Shown here: one piece after another, positions 29,650 to 31,262 of the stretch
How positions within the stretch are numbered: position 1 is the first letter of the stretch
Layout: the number at the start of each line of letters is the position of its first letter
Assembly (NCBI GenBank): GCA_964384525.1
Contig: CAYLKO010000030.1
Span: forward strand, 1 to 31,262
Direction of reading: 5' to 3'
From: SHZI01 sp964384525
Lineage (GTDB): Bacteria; Pseudomonadota; Gammaproteobacteria; Steroidobacterales; GCA-2729495
DNA length: 31,262 nt
Translations under genes and position numbers: made by a program
The notes under the pieces: generated by a model
The model's input: the letters and a program-made list of their open reading frames with translations, nothing else
The model's database searches: none
Told to the model about the DNA's origin: nothing

Positions 29650-30498
29650 GTGAAGACCATCCGCACGGTGACGAAGCTCCACGAGATATTGCGGGACTTT
29701 CGCGCGCATCGCGGGCGCGTTGCCCTGGTGCCCACGATGGGCAACCTGCATGCCGGTCACCTGGCGCTTGTCGAGCGGGCGCGGGCGCTGGCCGACCATG
29801 TCGTGGTGTCGATTTTCGTCAACCCGACCCAGTTCGGGCCGGGTGAGGACTTCAGCACCTACCCGCGGACCCTGGACCGGGACCGGCGCCAACTCTCGGC
29901 AGCGGGCGTGGAGGTGTTGTTCGCGCCGCCCGTCGATGAAATCTATCCCGACGGCCCGGCCGACAGCACCGTGGTGTGCGTGCCCCGCCTGTCCGGCATG
30001 CTGTGCGGCGAGAGTCGCCCCGGCCACTTTGCCGGCGTGGCCTCGGTGGTGACCCGCCTGTTCAACATCACCCAGCCGGACATCGCCGTGTTCGGCGAGA
30101 AGGACTACCAGCAACTCCTGGTGATCCGTCGCCTGCAGCGCGACCTGCATCTGCCGATCCGGATCGTGGGGGTGCCAACCTGGCGCAACCCGGATGGCCT
30201 GGCGCTGAGTTCGCGCAATCAATACCTCAGCACGGCCGAACTGCAGCGGGCTCCGGAACTGCATCGGGCACTGCTGGCATGCGCCGGTCGTCTGCAGCGG
30301 CGCACCCGCAGCTTCAGCGCCCTGGAGCGGGAGGGCGCCGCCCGCTTGGTGCAAGCCGGGTTTCGTCCTGATTACTTCGTGATCCGCACTGCCGATGACC
30401 TCAGCCGGCCACGCCGGGCGAGCCGGCGGCTGATCGTGCTGGCTGCCGCCCGTCTGGGGCGTACGCGGCTGATCGACAATGTGCAGGTCGACCTGTAG
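29650..30498 (+). CDS. panC: Pantothenate synthetase
   Basis: Condenses pantoate and beta-alanine with ATP. It has 282 residues. The HIGH-like motif is in PTMGNLHAGHLALVERA, the pantoate site in VSIFVNPTQFGPGEDFSTYP, and KDYQQLLVIRR and LALSSRNQYLS (the KMSKS-like loop) follow. The start GTG at 29650 gives the standard KTIRTVTKLHEI N-terminus. The end is ordinary. panD, which often follows, is not here; the next gene is on the other strand. Confidence 0.94.
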   Translation: MKTIRTVTKLHEILRDFRAHRGRVALVPTMGNLHAGHLALVERARALADHVVVSIFVNPTQFGPGEDFSTYPRTLDRDRRQLSAAGVEVLFAPPVDEIYPDGPADSTVVCVPRLSGMLCGESRPGHFAGVASVVTRLFNITQPDIAVFGEKDYQQLLVIRRLQRDLHLPIRIVGVPTWRNPDGLALSSRNQYLSTAELQRAPELHRALLACAGRLQRRTRSFSALEREGAARLVQAGFRPDYFVIRTADDLSRPRRASRRLIVLAAARLGRTRLIDNVQVDL

Positions 30499-30527
30499 CG
30501 CTGCAGGTTTGCCGGCCCCGGCGCAGG

Positions 30528-31262
30528 CTACGTCAGGCCATGTTGGGCCAGCGCCCAGGCCACATGCTCACGCACCAGTTCGGACGGATGATCAGCGCGG
30601 GCGCGCAGCGCCGCGATGACGGCGTTCGAGGTGGGCGCATTGCCCAGTGCCACCGCGATGTTGCGCAGCCAGCCGGCATATCCCGGTCGACGGAGCGCAC
30701 TGCCTTCCGTGTGTTTCGACCACTCGTCCTCGGTCCAGGCGAAGAGGTCGGTCAGCTGGGCGGTGTCCAGCCCGTGGCGGGGGGCAAAATCGGGCTCCGT
30801 GCCCGGCTGTGCATACCGGTTCCACGGGCACACGAGCTGGCAGTCGTCACAACCGAAAATCCGGTTGCCCATGCGCGAGCGATATTCAACGGGTATGGCG
30901 TCACGCGACTCGATCGTGAACCAGGAAATGCAGCGCCGGGCATCCAGCACATACGGCGCGACAATTGCACCGGTGGGACAGGCATCGAGGCAGGCATGGC
31001 AACTGCCACAGTGATTGCCCACCGGGTTGTCGACGGGCAGCGGCAGATCGGTGTAGATCTCGCCGATGAAGAACCAGGAACCGGCTTCGCGATGCAGAAG
31101 CAGCGTGTGCTTGCCCCGCCAGCCGAGCCCTGCCTTGCGCGCGAGTTCCACTTCCATGACCGGAGCACTGTCCGTGAACACCCGATATCCGAAGGGTCCG
31201 ACCCGCGACGCGATACGGTCCGCGAGCTGCTGCAGCCGCGACCGGAGAACCTTGTGATAGTC
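30528..31262 (-). CDS. queG: Epoxyqueuosine reductase, 3' part
   Basis: Last step of queuosine synthesis: reduces epoxyqueuosine in tRNA with a cobalamin and two [4Fe-4S] clusters. The gene enters from the right edge of the window; 244 residues are visible, and the N-terminal part is missing. The reading frame is open to the edge, beginning DYHKVLRSRLQQLADRI. Cluster motifs are CGSCHACLDACPTGAI and CDDCQLVCPWNRYA, with an extra Cys in ARRCISW. The C-terminus has HEAT-like helices (LRNIAVALGNAP, LVREHVAWALAQHG). Convergent with panC, 29 bases apart. Confidence 0.93.
   Translation of the reverse strand, partial: DYHKVLRSRLQQLADRIASRVGPFGYRVFTDSAPVMEVELARKAGLGWRGKHTLLLHREAGSWFFIGEIYTDLPLPVDNPVGNHCGSCHACLDACPTGAIVAPYVLDARRCISWFTIESRDAIPVEYRSRMGNRIFGCDDCQLVCPWNRYAQPGTEPDFAPRHGLDTAQLTDLFAWTEDEWSKHTEGSALRRPGYAGWLRNIAVALGNAPTSNAVIAALRARADHPSELVREHVAWALAQHGLT

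Noticed and set aside
30499..30527. Missing panD as a pathway gap
   Set aside because: panD is often unlinked; its absence from this window says nothing about the genome.

Overview
The window looks like a draft chromosome contig of a high-GC gammaproteobacterium. The evidence is gene content and order: pssA, a type 4 uracil-DNA glycosylase and rimI in a row; valS-holC-pepA divergent from lptFG; and pcnB-folK-deoxynucleoside kinase-panB-panC. The genus cannot be fixed from sequence alone; a Xanthomonadales/Nevskiales-like relative is a reasonable guess. A run of 10 Ns inside valS marks a scaffold join.

Positions 1-16998 are ordinary core genome. From left to right: pssA, family 4 UDG, rimI and a UMF1-type MFS transporter on +; a moxR-DUF58-tgpA operon on -; msrB and a secreted HSL-type esterase on +; the pepA-holC-small protein-valS operon on -; lptF-lptG on +; then an RDD membrane protein and tRNA-Glu(CTC) on -.

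Positions of about 17100-26004 are accessory. GC drops visibly, and small unrelated ORFs, nearly all on -, alternate with 47-106 bp imperfect palindromes bounded by RYYYAAC...GTTRRRY. These are integron attC sites. I count nine or ten well-formed sites plus degenerate or scarred ones. No integron integrase lies in the window, so this is a cluster of attC sites lacking integrase (CALIN). Cargo includes two different BrnT/BrnA toxin-antitoxin modules, one of them inverted against the array and carrying its own promoter. It also includes a GNAT-like protein, a GrpB-family protein, DUF4279 and DUF4304 proteins, a possible HEPN protein (Rx4H) and several unknowns. A shortened IS110-family element of the IS1111 type has inserted into one attC.

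The array is bracketed by tRNA-Glu signals: an intact tRNA-Glu on the left, and on the right a 26-nt tRNA-Glu 5' fragment with a look-alike promoter and a perfect 12-bp inverted repeat around its -10 box. From 26269 core genome resumes: pcnB (with an in-frame amber codon), folK, a deoxynucleoside kinase, panB and panC on +, and the 3' part of queG on -.

Functionally the core genes cover phospholipid synthesis, DNA repair, LPS export (LptFG), translation (valS, tRNA-Glu, queG), RNA polyadenylation, folate and pantothenate synthesis. The array is a store of small adaptive or selfish genes, probably stabilised by its toxin-antitoxin cassettes.
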